In this document: positions 23,565-32,923 of the stretch, one piece after another | How the letters are laid out: each line of letters opens with the position of its first letter | Numbering within the stretch: position 1 is the first letter of the stretch | Assembly: GCF_003261055.1 (NCBI RefSeq) | Contig: NZ_CP030073.1 | Location: 2,542,001-2,606,000 of the forward strand | Direction of reading: 5' to 3' | DNA from: Streptomyces cadmiisoli | GTDB taxonomy: Bacteria > Actinomycetota > Actinomycetes > Streptomycetales > Streptomycetaceae | Length of the DNA: 64,000 nucleotides | Position numbers and translations under genes: made by a program | Notes under the pieces: model-generated | Told to the model about the DNA's origin: nothing | The model's database searches: none | What the model saw: only the letters and a program-made list of their open reading frames with translations

Positions 23565-24863
23565 ATGGAGCGACTGGGTACCGGAATCGGGTGGCGGCCG
23601 GAGATCGCGGACGCCGTGGAGGCCATGCCGGGCATCGACTGGGTCGAGGCCGTCGCCGAGAACGTCTGCCCCGGCCACCTCCCCGACTCGCTGGCGCGGC
23701 TGCGCGAACGCGGGGTGAGCGTCGTCCCGCACGGTGTCTCCCTCGGCCTCGGCGGCGCCGAACGGCCCGACGCCGGGCGTCTTGCGGCGCTCGCGGAGCG
23801 GGCCGTGGCGCTGGACGCGCCGCTGGTGACCGAGCACATCGCGTTCGTGCGGGCGGGCGGCGCCCTGACCGCGTCGCCGCCGCTGGAGGCGGGGCACCTG
23901 CTGCCCGTGCCGCGCACCCGGGACGCCCTCGACGTGCTGTGCGAGAACGTGCGCATCGCGCAGGACGCGCTGCCCGTACCGCTCGCCGTGGAGAACATCG
24001 CGGCGCTGATCTCCTGGCCCGGCGAGGAGATGACCGAGGGGCAGTTCCTGTACGAGCTGGCCGACCGCACCGGCGTACGTCTGCTGATCGACGTGGCGAA
24101 CCTGCACACCAACCACGTCAACCGCGGCGAGGATCCCGCCGAGGCGCTCGCCGAGATCCCGCTCGAGGCGCTCGCCTACGTCCATGTGGCGGGCGGCTTC
24201 GAGCGCGACGGCGTCTGGCACGACAGCCACGCCCACCCGGTGCCGCGGCCGGTCCTCGACATCCTGACCGACCTGGCGTCCCGGACGTCACCCGCCGGTG
24301 TCCTGCTGGAGCGCGACGAGAACTTCCCCGACCCGGCGGAGCTGGAGCGGGAGTTGTCCGCGATCCGGAGCGCCGTCGAGGCGGGACGGGCCAGGGCCGG
24401 GAAGCCGGCCCGCGCGGATGTCCCGCGGACGGGCCCCGCCGCCGCGCCCGAGCCCCGTGACGCCGCCCGCCAGCGGCTCGGTCTCGCGCAAGCGGCGCTG
24501 CTGTCCGCGCTCGTCGCCGGTACGCCCGTTCCGGAGGGGTTCGACCGGGCGCGGCTGGGCGTGCAGGCGCGGGCGCTGGCCGGGAAGCGGGCGGACGTGG
24601 TGGCCAAGGTCGCACCCGAACTGCCGGAGATACTCGGCGCCGGCTACCGGCCCGCCTTCGTCGCGTACGCCCAGCGGCACCCGATGACCGGCGGCTACCG
24701 CCGCGACGCGCTGCACTTCGCCGAGCAGTCCCTGAGCGCCGGACACCCCGAGGACGCCCGTACGCGCCGGGAGTTGCGGGAATGGTGGCTGGACCGCGCG
24801 GGCACGGCCCCACGTCCCCGCTCCCGCATGGCCCGGGCCCGCCGGGCCCTGCTCCGCCGCTGA
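23565..24863 (+). CDS. DUF692 (MNIO) enzyme with fused partner-like C-terminal domain
   Basis: A 432-residue protein. Residues about 1-275 form a DUF692 TIM barrel with the expected metal ligands: [60 protein letters not shown] and LLERDENFP. These multinuclear iron oxidases (MbnB, TglH) modify cysteines or the backbone of ribosomal peptides. Residues about 310-400 ([48 protein letters not shown]) look like the helical partner or substrate-recognition protein (DUF2063/TglI type), here fused in one chain. ATG 23565 has GGAGGGG just upstream; ATG 23550 is possible. A TIGR04222-type membrane gene follows. Confidence 0.88.
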   Translation: MERLGTGIGWRPEIADAVEAMPGIDWVEAVAENVCPGHLPDSLARLRERGVSVVPHGVSLGLGGAERPDAGRLAALAERAVALDAPLVTEHIAFVRAGGALTASPPLEAGHLLPVPRTRDALDVLCENVRIAQDALPVPLAVENIAALISWPGEEMTEGQFLYELADRTGVRLLIDVANLHTNHVNRGEDPAEALAEIPLEALAYVHVAGGFERDGVWHDSHAHPVPRPVLDILTDLASRTSPAGVLLERDENFPDPAELERELSAIRSAVEAGRARAGKPARADVPRTGPAAAPEPRDAARQRLGLAQAALLSALVAGTPVPEGFDRARLGVQARALAGKRADVVAKVAPELPEILGAGYRPAFVAYAQRHPMTGGYRRDALHFAEQSLSAGHPEDARTRRELREWWLDRAGTAPRPRSRMARARRALLRR

Positions 24864-24959
24864 CCCGGGGCCCGAGCGGAACGTCACAGAGCCGCAACTC
24901 TCCGTCCGGATGATGAACGGGGCATGGTGTTTCCCAGGCCGGTGGCATAGAAACGCGGC

Positions 24960-25736
24960 ATGTTCTGGGTCCTCTTCCTGCTGTCCGCCTGGGTCGTCGC
25001 CGGTACGGCGTGCACCCGGCTGTGCCTGGCCGCCTACCGTTCGGCGGACGTCGACGCCACCGCGCGGCGGACACACGATCTGACGCTCTACGAGGCCGCG
25101 TTCCTGTCCGGCGGTCCCGCGCGGGTCGCCGAGCTGACCCTCGTCTCGATGGCGCGCCAGCGCCGGCTGCTCCTCGCGCACACCGGTTGGGCGACGGTCG
25201 TGGACCCGCAGGGACGCGACGACATGGAGCGGTCCGTGATAGGGGCCATCGGGCCGGAGGGCCAGTCCCGGATAGCCCCCGTGCGCGCGGCGGCGGCCGG
25301 CGCCGAAGCGGTGCGCGGGCTCGCCGACCGCCTCGTCGACGCGGGCCTCGCCGTCCCGGCCGGCGCCCGTACGACGGTCGCCTCCGGGGTGCGCCAGGTA
25401 CGGGCAGCGGCCGTGGCCGTCCTCCTTCTCGGCGTGACCGCGTTGCTGATGCCCGCTCAGGACGACGCGCCCCGGCATCTGATCGCCCTCTGGTTCGCGC
25501 TGCCGCTCCTGCTCAGCCTGAGCTGCCTGGCCCTCGCCCGGATCGAGGCCCACCCGTACTCGGCCTGGGCCTCCCCCGCGGGACAGCGCCTGCTGGGCAC
25601 CCTGACCCGGCACGTGGAGGAAGTCGGGGACGACCGCGCCTACCTCGCCTCGGTGGCCGTGCGCGGCGTCCACGCGATCGGTGAGCCCGAACTGCGCGCA
25701 GCGTTCGCGCACCGGGGCCAGTACCGGCGCGACTGA
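24960..25736 (+). CDS. TIGR04222-type membrane protein
   Basis: A 258-residue protein with an N-terminal membrane segment (FWVLFLLSAWVVAGTACTRLC, about 2-22), the TIGR04222-like stretch HDLTLYEAAFLSGGPARVAELTL, a soluble helical part, and a pair of helices at about 145-180 (AVAVLLLGVTALLM, ALPLLLSLSCLAL). Related proteins often end in a long Gly/Cys tail, but this one stops at HRGQYRRD and has only three cysteines. It follows the DUF692 gene by 96 bases on the same strand. I infer a functional link; substrate, partner or export role cannot be told apart. The ribosome binding site is weak. Confidence 0.75.
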   Translation: MFWVLFLLSAWVVAGTACTRLCLAAYRSADVDATARRTHDLTLYEAAFLSGGPARVAELTLVSMARQRRLLLAHTGWATVVDPQGRDDMERSVIGAIGPEGQSRIAPVRAAAAGAEAVRGLADRLVDAGLAVPAGARTTVASGVRQVRAAAVAVLLLGVTALLMPAQDDAPRHLIALWFALPLLLSLSCLALARIEAHPYSAWASPAGQRLLGTLTRHVEEVGDDRAYLASVAVRGVHAIGEPELRAAFAHRGQYRRD

Positions 25737-25868
25737 CCCGCGCACCGCCGGATCCCGAGGGGGGCGTACGGGCGCATTGGCGCCGACACCGGCCGCTCGG
25801 TGCTTGCCTTCCCCGACAACCGACCGAAACATCCCTTTTGTCGCTGCCGCGCTTCGAAGGGATACGCG

Positions 25869-27506
25869 ATGAGAGCTGCCGTCCTCCACACGGCCGCCGG
25901 TTGTCTGCTGCTCACCACCCTCGCCGCCGCCCCGGCCCGGGGCGCGTCCGCCCCGGAGTCGGCGCAGACCCGCGGCACCGCCCTGGCCGCCGCCCGCGCC
26001 GGGGCCGAGGGCATCTCCTTCGGCCGGTGCGCCGACGCCCACGACGCCGCGGGCGGCCTGGAGTGCGGCACGCTCACCGTCCCGCTCGACTACGCCCGGC
26101 CCGACGGCCGGCAGATCGAACTCACCGTCAGCAGGGCGCGGGCCACCCAGCGGGACCCGCTCGACAGCAAGCGCACGGTGCCGCGCCAGGGCGCCCTGGT
26201 CTACAACCCGGGCGGTCCGGGCGAGTCCGGCCTGCACTTCCCGCTGGTCGGCCGGCTGCCGGAGTGGAAGCGCCTCGCGGGCGCGTACGACCTGGTCGGT
26301 TACGCCCCCCGCGGTGTGGGCCGCTCCGCCCCTCTGTCGTGCCAGGACCCCGGGCAGCACTTCACGGGTCCCACGCAGTCCCCGGAGCACCCCTCGGAGT
26401 CGTACAAGCGGGAGCGCATCGCACGGGCGAAGGCCTACGCCCGCGGCTGCGCCGACCGGGCCGGCGCCGCCCTGAAGCACTATCACTCCCTCAACAACGC
26501 CCGCGACCTGGACGTCCTGCGCGCGGCGCTCGGCGAGAAGAAGCTGACGTTCATGGGGGCGTCGTACGGCACCTACTTCGGCGCGCTGTACGCGACGCTG
26601 TTCCCCTCCCACGTACGCCGGATGGTGTTCGACTCCGCGGTGAACCCGGACCCGGCGCAGATCTGGTACCGCAACAACCTCGCCCAGTCGGCCGCGTTCG
26701 AGGGCCGCTGGTCGGACCTGAAGGAGTGGATCGCCAAGCACCACTCCGTGTACGGGCTCGGCACCACCGCGGAGCGGGTGCAGCGCGGTTACGACACGGC
26801 GCGGGACCGGCTCGCCGCCGCACCGGCGGGCGGCCGGGTCGGACCGGGCCAGTTGCAGGACGTGTTCCTGGAGGCCGGGTACCACGACGACTTCTGGCCG
26901 CAGCGCGCCGAGGCGCTGTCGGCGTATCTGAAGGGCGACCCCGAACCGCTGATCGCGCTGGCCTCGCCGCGCCCGGAGACGGCGGTGGCGGCGGAGAACA
27001 CCAGGGCGGTGTACACGGCCGTCGAGTGCAACGACGCACCCTGGCCGACGGACTGGAAGGTCTGGGACCGCGACAACACCCGGCTCGCGCGCGTGGCGCC
27101 GTTCGAGACCTGGGACAACGCGTGGATGAACCTGCCGTGCGCGTACTGGCCGGCGCGGCGCCAACGGCCCCTGGACGTGCGGACCGGACCCGGGGAGCTG
27201 CCGCCGACGCTGATCCTCGCCGCCGAACGGGACGCGGCGGCCCCCTACGACGGCGCCCTCGAACTCCACCGCCGGCTGTCCGGGTCGGTCCTGGTGACCG
27301 AGCGCGACGCGGGGACGCACGGCATCGCCGGCGGCCACAACACCTGCGTCAACCGGCACATGGAGGCGTACCTGCTGGAGGGCAGTCTGTCCGGCCGCCG
27401 CGCGACCTGCGCGCCGCACGCCGAGCCGGAGCCGGCGCGGCCGGAGCCCGCCGGCCGGGCGGGCGGCGGGACCCCCGGGGCGCAAGCGGTACCGGGAGTG
27501 CGCTGA
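25869..27506 (+). CDS. Secreted tripeptidyl aminopeptidase-like alpha/beta hydrolase
   Basis: A 545-residue secreted serine hydrolase of the Streptomyces Tap/SlpD/SlpE type, which remove tripeptides from N-termini. The signal peptide is at about 1-30 (AGCLLLTTLAAAPARGASA). Motifs: NPGGPGESG (oxyanion region), nucleophile elbow GASYGTYFG, the charge-relay Asp region in LILAAERDAAAPYDGA, and His in GTHGIAGGHN. The C-terminal 40 residues are a Pro/Ala/Gly-rich tail. The ATG has GAAGGG upstream and yields a proper signal peptide; an upstream in-frame ATG at 25800 would not. Confidence 0.93.
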   Translation: MRAAVLHTAAGCLLLTTLAAAPARGASAPESAQTRGTALAAARAGAEGISFGRCADAHDAAGGLECGTLTVPLDYARPDGRQIELTVSRARATQRDPLDSKRTVPRQGALVYNPGGPGESGLHFPLVGRLPEWKRLAGAYDLVGYAPRGVGRSAPLSCQDPGQHFTGPTQSPEHPSESYKRERIARAKAYARGCADRAGAALKHYHSLNNARDLDVLRAALGEKKLTFMGASYGTYFGALYATLFPSHVRRMVFDSAVNPDPAQIWYRNNLAQSAAFEGRWSDLKEWIAKHHSVYGLGTTAERVQRGYDTARDRLAAAPAGGRVGPGQLQDVFLEAGYHDDFWPQRAEALSAYLKGDPEPLIALASPRPETAVAAENTRAVYTAVECNDAPWPTDWKVWDRDNTRLARVAPFETWDNAWMNLPCAYWPARRQRPLDVRTGPGELPPTLILAAERDAAAPYDGALELHRRLSGSVLVTERDAGTHGIAGGHNTCVNRHMEAYLLEGSLSGRRATCAPHAEPEPARPEPAGRAGGGTPGAQAVPGVR

Positions 27507-27516
27507 CGGTGCGCGC

Positions 27517-27550
27517 CAGGGTCCGGCCCGGTGGACCGGGCCGGACCCTG
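27517..27550. terminator. Bidirectional terminator between the aminopeptidase gene and hemQ
   Basis: Perfect 15-bp arms CAGGGTCCGGCCCGG and CCGGGCCGGACCCTG with loop TGGA between convergent genes. Confidence 0.85.
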
Positions 27551-27605
27551 CCGCGTTCGCGTGGAGCGGGGCGGTCCCCCGCCTCGTCCCGGTGGGCCGG
27601 CCCCG

Positions 27606-28337
27606 TCAGGCCAGGCCCGCCACCAGTTCGGCGACGTCCTTGCGGCGGCCGGTGTAGAACGGGACCTCCTCGCGGACGTGCATCCGGGCCTCCGAGCCGC
27701 GCAGATGACGCATGAGGTCGACGATGCGGTACAGCTCGTCGGCCTCGAAGGCGAGGATCCACTCGTAGTCGCCGAGGGAGAAGGACGCGACCGTGTTGGC
27801 GCGCACGTCCGGGTAGCCGCGGGCCATCTTGCCGTGGTCGGCGAGCATGCGGCGGCGGTCCTCGTCGGACAGCAGGTACCAGTCGTAGGAGCGCACGAAG
27901 GGGTAGACGCTGACGTAGTCGCGCGGCGTCTCGTCGGCGAGGAACGCCGGGATGTGCGAGCGGTTGAACTCGGCGGGGCGGTGCAGCGCCATGTTCGACC
28001 ACACCGGCTCCAGGGCGCGACCCAGCCGGGTGCGGCGGAAGAGGTTGTACGCCTCCTGCAGCTGGTCGCTGGTCTCGGCGTGCCACCAGATCATCAGGTC
28101 GGCGTCCGCCCGCAGCCCGGAGACGTCGTAGGTGCCGCGGACGGTGACGTCCTTGGCGGCGAGCTGGTCGAACAGCTCCTGGACCTCCTCGGCGTAGCCC
28201 GCGCGGTCCTCGGGCAGCGCGTCCTTGAGCCGGAACACGGACCACAGGGTGTAGCGGATGACCTCGTTGAGGTCCTTGGCCAGCTTGCCCTTGTTCGGGA
28301 TCCGAGCAGGGCCGGTGGTGGGGGCGTCGTCACTCAT
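27606..28337 (-). CDS. hemQ: Coproheme decarboxylase (chlorite-dismutase-like)
   Basis: HemQ performs the last step of the coproporphyrin-dependent heme pathway of Gram-positive bacteria, turning coproheme into heme b with peroxide. The 243-residue protein has [12 protein letters not shown] with the reactive tyrosine, the proximal heme histidine in [13 protein letters not shown], and the C-terminal [16 protein letters not shown] segment ([11 protein letters not shown]). ATG 28337 is 4 bases after the stop of hemG, so the two are co-transcribed, hemG first. The N-terminus [18 protein letters not shown] is typical for actinobacteria. Confidence 0.95.
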   Translation of the reverse strand: MSDDAPTTGPARIPNKGKLAKDLNEVIRYTLWSVFRLKDALPEDRAGYAEEVQELFDQLAAKDVTVRGTYDVSGLRADADLMIWWHAETSDQLQEAYNLFRRTRLGRALEPVWSNMALHRPAEFNRSHIPAFLADETPRDYVSVYPFVRSYDWYLLSDEDRRRMLADHGKMARGYPDVRANTVASFSLGDYEWILAFEADELYRIVDLMRHLRGSEARMHVREEVPFYTGRRKDVAELVAGLA

Positions 28338-28341
28338 GCCC

Positions 28342-29796
28342 TTATTCTCCCGCTCCGCCGTGCAGACTCTGCACCGGGTTGGCGGTGAGCTCCCGCACGG
28401 CATCGAGGTCGCCGCCGACCTGGTCGACGGCGGCGTACGCACTGGCGACGCACGCCGGGATGCCGACGCCGTCGTACACCGCGCCGCACACCGCAAGACC
28501 CGGGAGCTTGCCGACGTGCTCGCGGATGCGGGCCACGCGCGCGTGATGCCCGACGGGGTACTGGGGCAGGCCGTCGGTCCACCGGGTGACGCGGGTCTCG
28601 ACGGGGGCCGCGTCCAGCCCGGTCGCCTCGCGCAGATCGGCGCGCGAGACCTCCACCAGCCCGGCGTCGTCGCGCCGGAGGATCTCCGTCTCGCCGTGCC
28701 GCCCCACGGAGGTGCGCAGCACCACCAGGTCCGGGTCCTCCTCGGCGATCCAGCCCCATTTCTGCGAGGCGAAGGTGGACGCCTTGACGGTGCGGCCGTC
28801 GACCGGCGGCACCAGGAACCCGCTGCCCTCGGGAAGCCGCGCCTCGGTCCGGCGCAGGGCGAGGGTGATCAGCGCCATCGACGCGTACTCCACGGCGGCG
28901 AGCTCCGCGGCGGCCGCGGGGGCCTCGGCACGCAGCAGCCGGGCCGCGGCGGGCGCGGGCACGGCCACGATCACGGCGTCGGCGTGCCGGACCCGGTCGG
29001 CGGCGGTGACCCGCCACCCGCCGCCCGGCTCGCGGCGCAGCTCGGTGACCGGCGCCCCGGTGACGATCTCGCCGCCGCGGGCCCGCACCGATGCCGCGAC
29101 GGCGACGGGCAGACCGCCGACACCGCCCCGAAGGCCCATGAACACCGGCCCGGTCTGCGCGGCCGCGGCCGCCTCGGCCTGGATCTCGCGCACGCCCTCG
29201 GTGAGCGAGTCGTGGGTGCGGGCAGCCCGGAACAGCTGGGGGACGGCGGAACGCATCGAGATGCGGTACGCGTCGCCTGCGTACACCCCGCCGAGCAGCG
29301 GCTCCACCAGCCGGTCGACGACCTCTCGGCCGAGCCGCCGGGCCACGAACTCCCCCACGGCCACGTCGTCGCCGACCTCGGTGCGGGGCAGCTCGGCGTC
29401 GCGCTCGATACGGCGCAGCCCCTCCTCGGACAGCACCCCGGCCAGGGCGGACGCGGTGCCCGGCACACCCATGACGTGGCCCTTGGGCATGGGACGCAGG
29501 GCGCCGCGGGTCCAGATCGAAGCGGTCGAGGTGGCCGGCGGCTCCAGCCGGTCGGCCAGCCCGACCTCGCGGGCCAGGTCCACCGCCTCCGGACGGCGCG
29601 CCAGCATCGACTCGGCGCCCAGGTCGACCCGGACGCCCGCGATGTCGCCGGGCAGCAGCTTGCCGCCGACCCGCTCCGACGCCTCCAGCACGGTCACCCG
29701 CGCCCCGCGGGCCAGCAGACGGTGCGCCGCGGCCAGCCCGGCGATTCCGGCTCCGATGACGACGACCTGCCCGAAGTCCCTGGGTGCTGCGCTCAT
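28342..29796 (-). CDS. hemG: Protoporphyrinogen/coproporphyrinogen III oxidase
   Basis: An FAD-dependent oxidase of 484 residues (HemY/CgoX type). In organisms with HemQ it oxidises coproporphyrinogen III to coproporphyrin III. The FAD motif [16 protein letters not shown] is at about 11-26, the second dinucleotide strand [12 protein letters not shown] follows, and [16 protein letters not shown] is the C-terminal FAD contact. AAGGTGGAG precedes the ATG. It sits four bases upstream of hemQ. hemE lies 4 kb away in the same orientation. Confidence 0.93.
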   Translation of the reverse strand: MSAAPRDFGQVVVIGAGIAGLAAAHRLLARGARVTVLEASERVGGKLLPGDIAGVRVDLGAESMLARRPEAVDLAREVGLADRLEPPATSTASIWTRGALRPMPKGHVMGVPGTASALAGVLSEEGLRRIERDAELPRTEVGDDVAVGEFVARRLGREVVDRLVEPLLGGVYAGDAYRISMRSAVPQLFRAARTHDSLTEGVREIQAEAAAAAQTGPVFMGLRGGVGGLPVAVAASVRARGGEIVTGAPVTELRREPGGGWRVTAADRVRHADAVIVAVPAPAAARLLRAEAPAAAAELAAVEYASMALITLALRRTEARLPEGSGFLVPPVDGRTVKASTFASQKWGWIAEEDPDLVVLRTSVGRHGETEILRRDDAGLVEVSRADLREATGLDAAPVETRVTRWTDGLPQYPVGHHARVARIREHVGKLPGLAVCGAVYDGVGIPACVASAYAAVDQVGGDLDAVRELTANPVQSLHGGAGE

Positions 29797-29956
29797 GGCT
29801 CCACCTTCTCAGACCGCGCGGACCGGCCCACCGCGCCCCCGTGGCCCCGCCGAGTCCCGACCGTGACCGCATCGGGATCCACCCGGTCCAACGTCTTGCC
29901 CCCCACCCGCGTCGAAGAACTGTCAGTCGCCACCACCCCCGGGGGGATGCACCCAT

Positions 29957-30952
29957 ATGCGCGCACCACGTTCCGCACGACGTCCGGCCCAGGCACTGGC
30001 CGGGATCCTGCTCGGCGCCGCCCTCGCCGTCACGGGCTGCTCCGCCGCCTCCGACGACGGAGGCAGCACCAGCAAGGCCGCCGACGAGGCGGCGGCCCAC
30101 CGCGACGCCAAGGGCGTGCAGGAGGGCGCGCCCGGCGGCGGCCGCGCGGACGCCGCCCGGGCCACCGCGCCGCCTCGGCTCGGCACCAGCCACATCATCC
30201 ACACGGTGTCCCTGTCCGTGCAGGTCAAGGATGTGCCGAAGGCCCTGGACGAGGCCCGCGCCACCACCGAGAACGCCGGCGGCTACGTGGGCAGTGAGGC
30301 CACCACACGGGGCGAGGAGGACAACGAGCACACCCGTGTGGTGCTGCGCGTGCCCGCCGACAAGTACAAGGACGTCCTCGCCGAACTGGAGGGCGCGGGC
30401 CGGCTCCTCGACCGCACCGCGAAGGCCCGGGACGTCACCGACCAGGTCGTCGACGTGGAGAGCCGCATCAGCACACAGCGCGCCAGTGTCGCCCGGATCC
30501 GCGAGCTGATGGACCGGGCCACGAAGCTGAGCGACGTGGTCCAGCTGGAGGGCGAGCTGAGCCGCCGCCAGGCCGACCTGGAGGCGCTGCTCGCCCAGCA
30601 GGCGTCCCTCAAGGACCGCACCAGCCTGGCGACGATCACGCTGTCCCTGTCCGAGCCTCCGGCGAAGAACACGGCCGGGAGTGACGACGACCCGGGCGTC
30701 ATGGACGCGCTGACCGGCGGCTGGGACGCGTTCGTGGCGACGCTGCGCTGGATCGTCGTGGCCGTCGCCGCGGTGCTGCCGTTCGCCGCGCTCGCGGCAC
30801 TGCTCGTCCTGCTCTGGCTGCGACTCGTACGGCCCCGGCTGTCCCGGCCGGCCGGTGTGACGGCCGCGCCCGCGCCCGCGCCGGGTCCGCTGCCGGCCGC
30901 CCGGCCCGCGCCGGAGGCGGCCGGCTCCCCGGAGCGGGGCGGGCAGGACTGA
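29957..30952 (+). CDS. DUF4349 lipoprotein
   Basis: A 331-residue lipoprotein: lipobox VTGC near residues 25-28, then a low-complexity Ala/Gly/Asp linker, then the DUF4349 domain from HTVSLSVQVKDVPKALDEA to ATITLSLSEPP. It includes a long coiled-coil stretch (VVDVESRISTQRASVARIREL, LEGELSRRQADLEALLAQQ). A transmembrane helix (about 262-290, WIVVAVAAVLPFAALAALLVLLWL) and a Pro/Ala-rich cytoplasmic tail follow. Function is unknown. The gene is divergent from hemG; GGGGGGAT precedes the ATG. Confidence 0.88.
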   Translation: MRAPRSARRPAQALAGILLGAALAVTGCSAASDDGGSTSKAADEAAAHRDAKGVQEGAPGGGRADAARATAPPRLGTSHIIHTVSLSVQVKDVPKALDEARATTENAGGYVGSEATTRGEEDNEHTRVVLRVPADKYKDVLAELEGAGRLLDRTAKARDVTDQVVDVESRISTQRASVARIRELMDRATKLSDVVQLEGELSRRQADLEALLAQQASLKDRTSLATITLSLSEPPAKNTAGSDDDPGVMDALTGGWDAFVATLRWIVVAVAAVLPFAALAALLVLLWLRLVRPRLSRPAGVTAAPAPAPGPLPAARPAPEAAGSPERGGQD

Positions 30953-30966
30953 GTTCCCGCCTCGCC

Positions 30967-30972
30967 GTAGCG
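30967..30972 (+). promoter_or_regulatory. Probable -10 of a leaderless transcript
   Basis: TAGCGT ends 8 bases before the ATG of the flavoprotein gene, which has no ribosome binding site. The same hexamer and spacing recur before the NYN gene at 50918. Confidence 0.5.
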
Positions 30973-30980
30973 TGTTCGGC

Positions 30981-32384
30981 ATGAGCATGAGCCGTACGAA
31001 CCGTGGCGCCGGGGCGGAACGACTGGTCGTGATCGGCGGTGACGCCGCGGGAATGTCCGCGGCGTCCCGCGCCCGCCGGCTGAGAGGCCCCGACGAGCTG
31101 GAGATCGTGGTCTTCGAACGCGGCCACTTCACCTCCTACTCGGCCTGCGGCATCCCCTACTGGGTGGGCGGCGACGTCTCCGACCGGGACGAGCTGATCG
31201 CGCGCACTCCCGAGGAACACCGCTCGCGCGACATCGACCTGCGGCTTCGTTCGGAGGTCGTGGAGATCGACGTGGCGGGCCGGGGCGTACGCGTGCGTGA
31301 GGTGGATCGCGGCGCCGAGTCCTGGACGGCGTACGACCACCTCGTGATCGCCACCGGTGCCCGGCCGATCCGCCCCGCGCTGCCCGGCATCGACGCGCCC
31401 GGCGTGCACGGCGTGCAGACCCTGGACGACGGCCAGGAGCTGCTGGACACCCTCACCCGCACACAGGGCCGGCGCGCGGTGGTCGTCGGTGCGGGCTACA
31501 TCGGCGTGGAGATGGCCGAGGCGCTGATCAACCGCGGCTTCCGGGTGACGGTCGTCAACCGCGGCGAGGAACCGATGTCCACCCTCGACCCGGACATGGG
31601 CCGACTGGTCCACCGGGCCATGGAGGGCATGGGCATCACCATGGTCAACGACGCCGAGGTCACCGGGCTCAGCACCGGGGTGGACGGCCGGGTGCGGGCG
31701 GTGGGCACCGCGTCCGCCGAGTACCCGGCGGACGTCGTGGTGCTCGGCATCGGGGTGCGTCCGGAGACCGGGCTGGCGAGGGCGGCGGGGCTGCCGCTCG
31801 GGCGGCACGGCGGGCTGCTCACCGATCTGTCGATGCGGGTGCGCGGACACGAGAACGTCTGGGCCGGCGGAGACTGCGTGGAGGTCCTCGACCTCGTCTC
31901 CGGCCGCGAGCGGCACATCGCGCTCGGCACCCACGCCAACAAGCACGGCCAGATCATCGGCGCGAACATCGGCGGCGGTTACGCCACCTTCCCCGGTGTC
32001 GTCGGCACGGCGGTGAGCAAGGTGTGCGACCTGGAGATCGCCCGCACGGGCCTGCGCGAGAAGGACGCCCGCCGGGCGGGCCTCCAGTTCGAGACGGTCA
32101 CCATCGAGTCCACCAGCCGCGCCGGCTACTACCCCAACGCCTCCCCCATGACCGTGAAGATGCTCGCCGAGCGCAGCACCGGGCGGCTCCTCGGGGTGCA
32201 GATCGTCGGCCGCGAGGGGGCGGGCAAGCGGGTGGACGTCGCGGCGGTGGCGCTCACGGCGGGCATGACGGTGGAGCAGATGACGGCCCTGGACCTCGGG
32301 TACGCGCCGCCGTTCTCACCGGTGTGGGACCCGGTGCTGGTCGCCGCGCGGAAGGCCGCGTCGGTCGTGCACCGGACGCCGTAG
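30981..32384 (+). CDS. CoA-disulfide-reductase-like FAD/NAD(P) oxidoreductase
   Basis: A 467-residue two-dinucleotide-fold flavoprotein of the CoADR/Npx/NADH oxidase group. The FAD motif VVIGGDAAGMSAAS is at the N-terminus, and a single redox cysteine lies in SYSACGIPY (near residue 52), as in CoA-disulfide reductases. The NAD(P) motif VVVGAGYIGVEMAEAL is near 165-180, and GGDCVEV is in the second FAD contact. A C-terminal dimerisation domain follows (DLGYAPPFSPVWDPV). The exact substrate (CoA disulfide, persulfide, oxygen) cannot be read from sequence. ATG 30981 is preferred; ATG 30987 is also possible. Confidence 0.9.
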   Translation: MSMSRTNRGAGAERLVVIGGDAAGMSAASRARRLRGPDELEIVVFERGHFTSYSACGIPYWVGGDVSDRDELIARTPEEHRSRDIDLRLRSEVVEIDVAGRGVRVREVDRGAESWTAYDHLVIATGARPIRPALPGIDAPGVHGVQTLDDGQELLDTLTRTQGRRAVVVGAGYIGVEMAEALINRGFRVTVVNRGEEPMSTLDPDMGRLVHRAMEGMGITMVNDAEVTGLSTGVDGRVRAVGTASAEYPADVVVLGIGVRPETGLARAAGLPLGRHGGLLTDLSMRVRGHENVWAGGDCVEVLDLVSGRERHIALGTHANKHGQIIGANIGGGYATFPGVVGTAVSKVCDLEIARTGLREKDARRAGLQFETVTIESTSRAGYYPNASPMTVKMLAERSTGRLLGVQIVGREGAGKRVDVAAVALTAGMTVEQMTALDLGYAPPFSPVWDPVLVAARKAASVVHRTP

Positions 32385-32467
32385 CGGAGTCGCACGCCAA
32401 GGCCGTGTCGCAGGCCGGGTACGCCCGTGGTGGTGCCGTACCCCGCCGCCCTGCCCGGCCCCGGCGG

Positions 32468-32800
32468 CTACGCCGTGCCGTTGATCCGGTCGATCGCCTG
32501 ACGCGCCTGCTCCGCCGGCGGCCGCGCCGGCAGGGACGACACCGACGACACGGACGACGAGGAGGCCTGCACGGCCGCCGGCTGAGTGCCGGCCGGCTTC
32601 GCGTGGGCGCCCGGGGAGACCGACCGCAGCCGGTGGCTCACCGCCTCGTCCAGGGTCACCGGCCGCTGCAACTGCGCCGCCAGCCGTCCGGCCTCCTGGC
32701 CGAGCCGGGCGACGTCGTCCCAGGGGAGGTGGACCACCAGCGCCAACTGCGCCTCACCGTCGGGCGTGGCCTGCATCGCGGGAGTGACTCGGTCGTTCAT
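32468..32800 (-). CDS. Conserved hypothetical protein
   Basis: A 110-residue protein with a compact N-terminal part (LALVVHLPWDDVARLGQEAGRLAAQLQRPVTLDEAVSHRL) that may be a small helical fold, then a Ser/Ala/Pro-rich linker and a terminal helix ARQAIDRING. There is no signal or membrane segment. The ATG at 32800 has GAGGTGAGGAA about 7 bases upstream, strong support for this start. It lies between the flavoprotein gene (convergent) and the rhomboid gene (divergent). I do not recognise a family function. Confidence 0.7.
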   Translation of the reverse strand: MNDRVTPAMQATPDGEAQLALVVHLPWDDVARLGQEAGRLAAQLQRPVTLDEAVSHRLRSVSPGAHAKPAGTQPAAVQASSSSVSSVSSLPARPPAEQARQAIDRINGTA

Positions 32801-32923
32801 CGCCTGTTCCTCACCTCGTCCCGCGACGCGCCTCACCGTGCCGCGGCCGGTCGAGAAGACATACGCGGGCCCCGGCGGCGGCGTTCACCGATTCGGCGGG
32901 CGCTTCGGGGGCAGTCTTTCCTT

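Noticed and set aside
24288..27485. 1065-codon open frame on the minus strand
   Set aside because: It lies antisense to the DUF692, TIGR04222-type and aminopeptidase genes, has no domain, and its length follows from high GC3 on the coding strand.
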